Shown here: positions 6,269 to 6,960 of the stretch, piece after piece
Layout of the letters: each line of letters starts with the position of its first letter
How positions within the stretch are numbered: position 1 is the stretch's first letter
NCBI GenBank assembly: GCA_017558165.1
Contig: JAFYWE010000045.1
Span: forward strand, 1-6,960
Direction: 5' to 3'
DNA: 6,960 bases
Source: Bacteroidaceae bacterium
GTDB lineage: Bacteria; Bacteroidota; Bacteroidia; Bacteroidales; Bacteroidaceae
Program-made: the position numbers and the translations under genes
Notes under the pieces: generated by a model
Told to the model about the DNA's origin: nothing
Seen by the model: the letters and a program-made list of their open reading frames with translations, nothing else
The model's database searches: none

Positions 6269-6960
6269 ATGAGTAATCAAAAGAAACAATGGGGAGCTAT
6301 CATAGTAATGATTGCGCTCTTCGCTATGATTGCCTTCGTGACAAACCTCTGCTCACCAATGGCAAACATCATCAAGGCACAGGGTGACATTCCTGAAGTA
6401 CTTGCACAGATCGGTAACTACGGTAACTTCGTTGCTTACCTCGTAATGGGTATCCCTGCAGGTATGCTCATCGCAAAGTTCGGTTACAAGAAGACAGCCC
6501 TCATCGGCCTTACAGTAGGTATCGTGGGTATCCTCGTACAGTGGTTCAGCGGTATGCTCGACGCTAAGGAGAACCTTGGTCTCGTGTTCGCTGTATACCT
6601 CGTAGGTGCTTTCATCGCAGGTTTCTGTATGTGTATCCTCAACTGCGTGGTTAACCCAATGCTCAACCTCCTTGGTGGCGGTGGTAACAGCGGTAACCAG
6701 CTCATCCAGCTCGGTGGTGTGTTCAACTCATCAGCAGCCGTAGCTGTATATATCATCATGGGTGCCCTCATCGGTGAGATTTCTAAGGACACAGCTATCT
6801 CTGACGCTACTCCAGCGCTCATGATCGCTCTCGGTATCTTCGTACTCGCGTTCGTGGTTATTCTCTTCACAAAGATTGACGAGCCAGAGCAGGCTCCAGT
6901 TGAGGTAAGCCTCATCAAGGGCGCATTGAAGTACCGTCACTTCACACTCGGTATCCTCGC
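6269..6960 (+). CDS. Sugar transporter of the major facilitator superfamily (FucP/GluP-like), 5' part only
   Basis: The frame opens at ATG 6269 and runs 230 codons to the right edge without a stop; the family is about 400-440 residues, so roughly the first half is present. Predicted membrane segments lie near residues 9-28, 52-70, 76-94, 104-126, 149-169 and 181-201, the N-terminal six-helix bundle, followed by a charged central loop (TKIDEPEQAPVEVSLIKG at 201-218). GIPAGMLIAKFGYKK at 61-75 matches the loop 2-3 motif of the superfamily, and NPMLNLLGGGGNSGNQ at 129-144 matches the conserved NP...N(Q/L) region of the Bacteroidetes glucose/galactose transporter branch. It likely imports galactose or glucose by proton symport across the inner membrane. 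The start is preceded by an A/T-rich 36-bp leader without Shine-Dalgarno. Glycine is encoded almost only by GGT (22 of 26), unlike grpE, which mostly uses GGC; this suggests high expression. Substrate is inferred from linkage to galM. Confidence 0.88.
   Translation, partial: MSNQKKQWGAIIVMIALFAMIAFVTNLCSPMANIIKAQGDIPEVLAQIGNYGNFVAYLVMGIPAGMLIAKFGYKKTALIGLTVGIVGILVQWFSGMLDAKENLGLVFAVYLVGAFIAGFCMCILNCVVNPMLNLLGGGGNSGNQLIQLGGVFNSSAAVAVYIIMGALIGEISKDTAISDATPALMIALGIFVLAFVVILFTKIDEPEQAPVEVSLIKGALKYRHFTLGIL

Noticed and set aside
6484..6918. A 144-codon minus-strand open frame
   Set aside because: It is antisense to the well-supported transporter frame and has no family features.

Overview
The window looks like a chromosomal segment of a Bacteroidales bacterium, most probably Prevotella-like. 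No gene start is preceded by a clear Shine-Dalgarno sequence; the leaders are A/T-rich instead. A candidate promoter before galM has the TTTG...TTTG layout of the Bacteroidetes primary sigma factor. The galM-sugar transporter pair and the serine-type sulfatase are also typical of gut or rumen Bacteroidetes. The genus is inferred; no rRNA or other taxonomic marker is present.

Layout: (1) 1-1560, minus strand: a nearly complete S1-family sulfatase with a Ser-type active-site motif and a probable signal peptide; its 3' end runs off the left edge. (2) 1561-1756: a divergent intergenic region holding an unusual cluster of TGNCA pentamers, including two inverted repeats, upstream of grpE. (3) 1757-4971, plus strand: grpE, dnaJ and folC. 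grpE and dnaJ are separated by 186 bp containing a large imperfect palindrome that resembles dispersed palindromic repeats. dnaJ and folC are only 23 bp apart. (4) 4972-5146: a strong hairpin, probably the folC terminator, then a candidate promoter and a 12-bp palindrome. (5) 5147-6960, plus strand: galM (aldose 1-epimerase) and, 36 bp later, the first 230 codons of a sugar transporter of the major facilitator superfamily, cut by the right edge.

Functionally, GrpE and DnaJ are the nucleotide exchange factor and J-protein co-chaperone of DnaK, which is not in the window. FolC makes dihydrofolate and polyglutamylated folates and probably shares the dnaJ transcript. GalM and the transporter form the uptake and anomer-conversion step of galactose/glucose use; a galactokinase gene just past the right edge would fit. 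The sulfatase probably acts in the periplasm on sulfated glycans, but its substrate cannot be read from the sequence.

I found no tRNA, rRNA, CRISPR array, transposase, phage gene or defence system, and nothing that amounts to a new multi-gene system. The most interesting signals are non-coding: the TGNCA cluster before grpE and the palindromic element between grpE and dnaJ.
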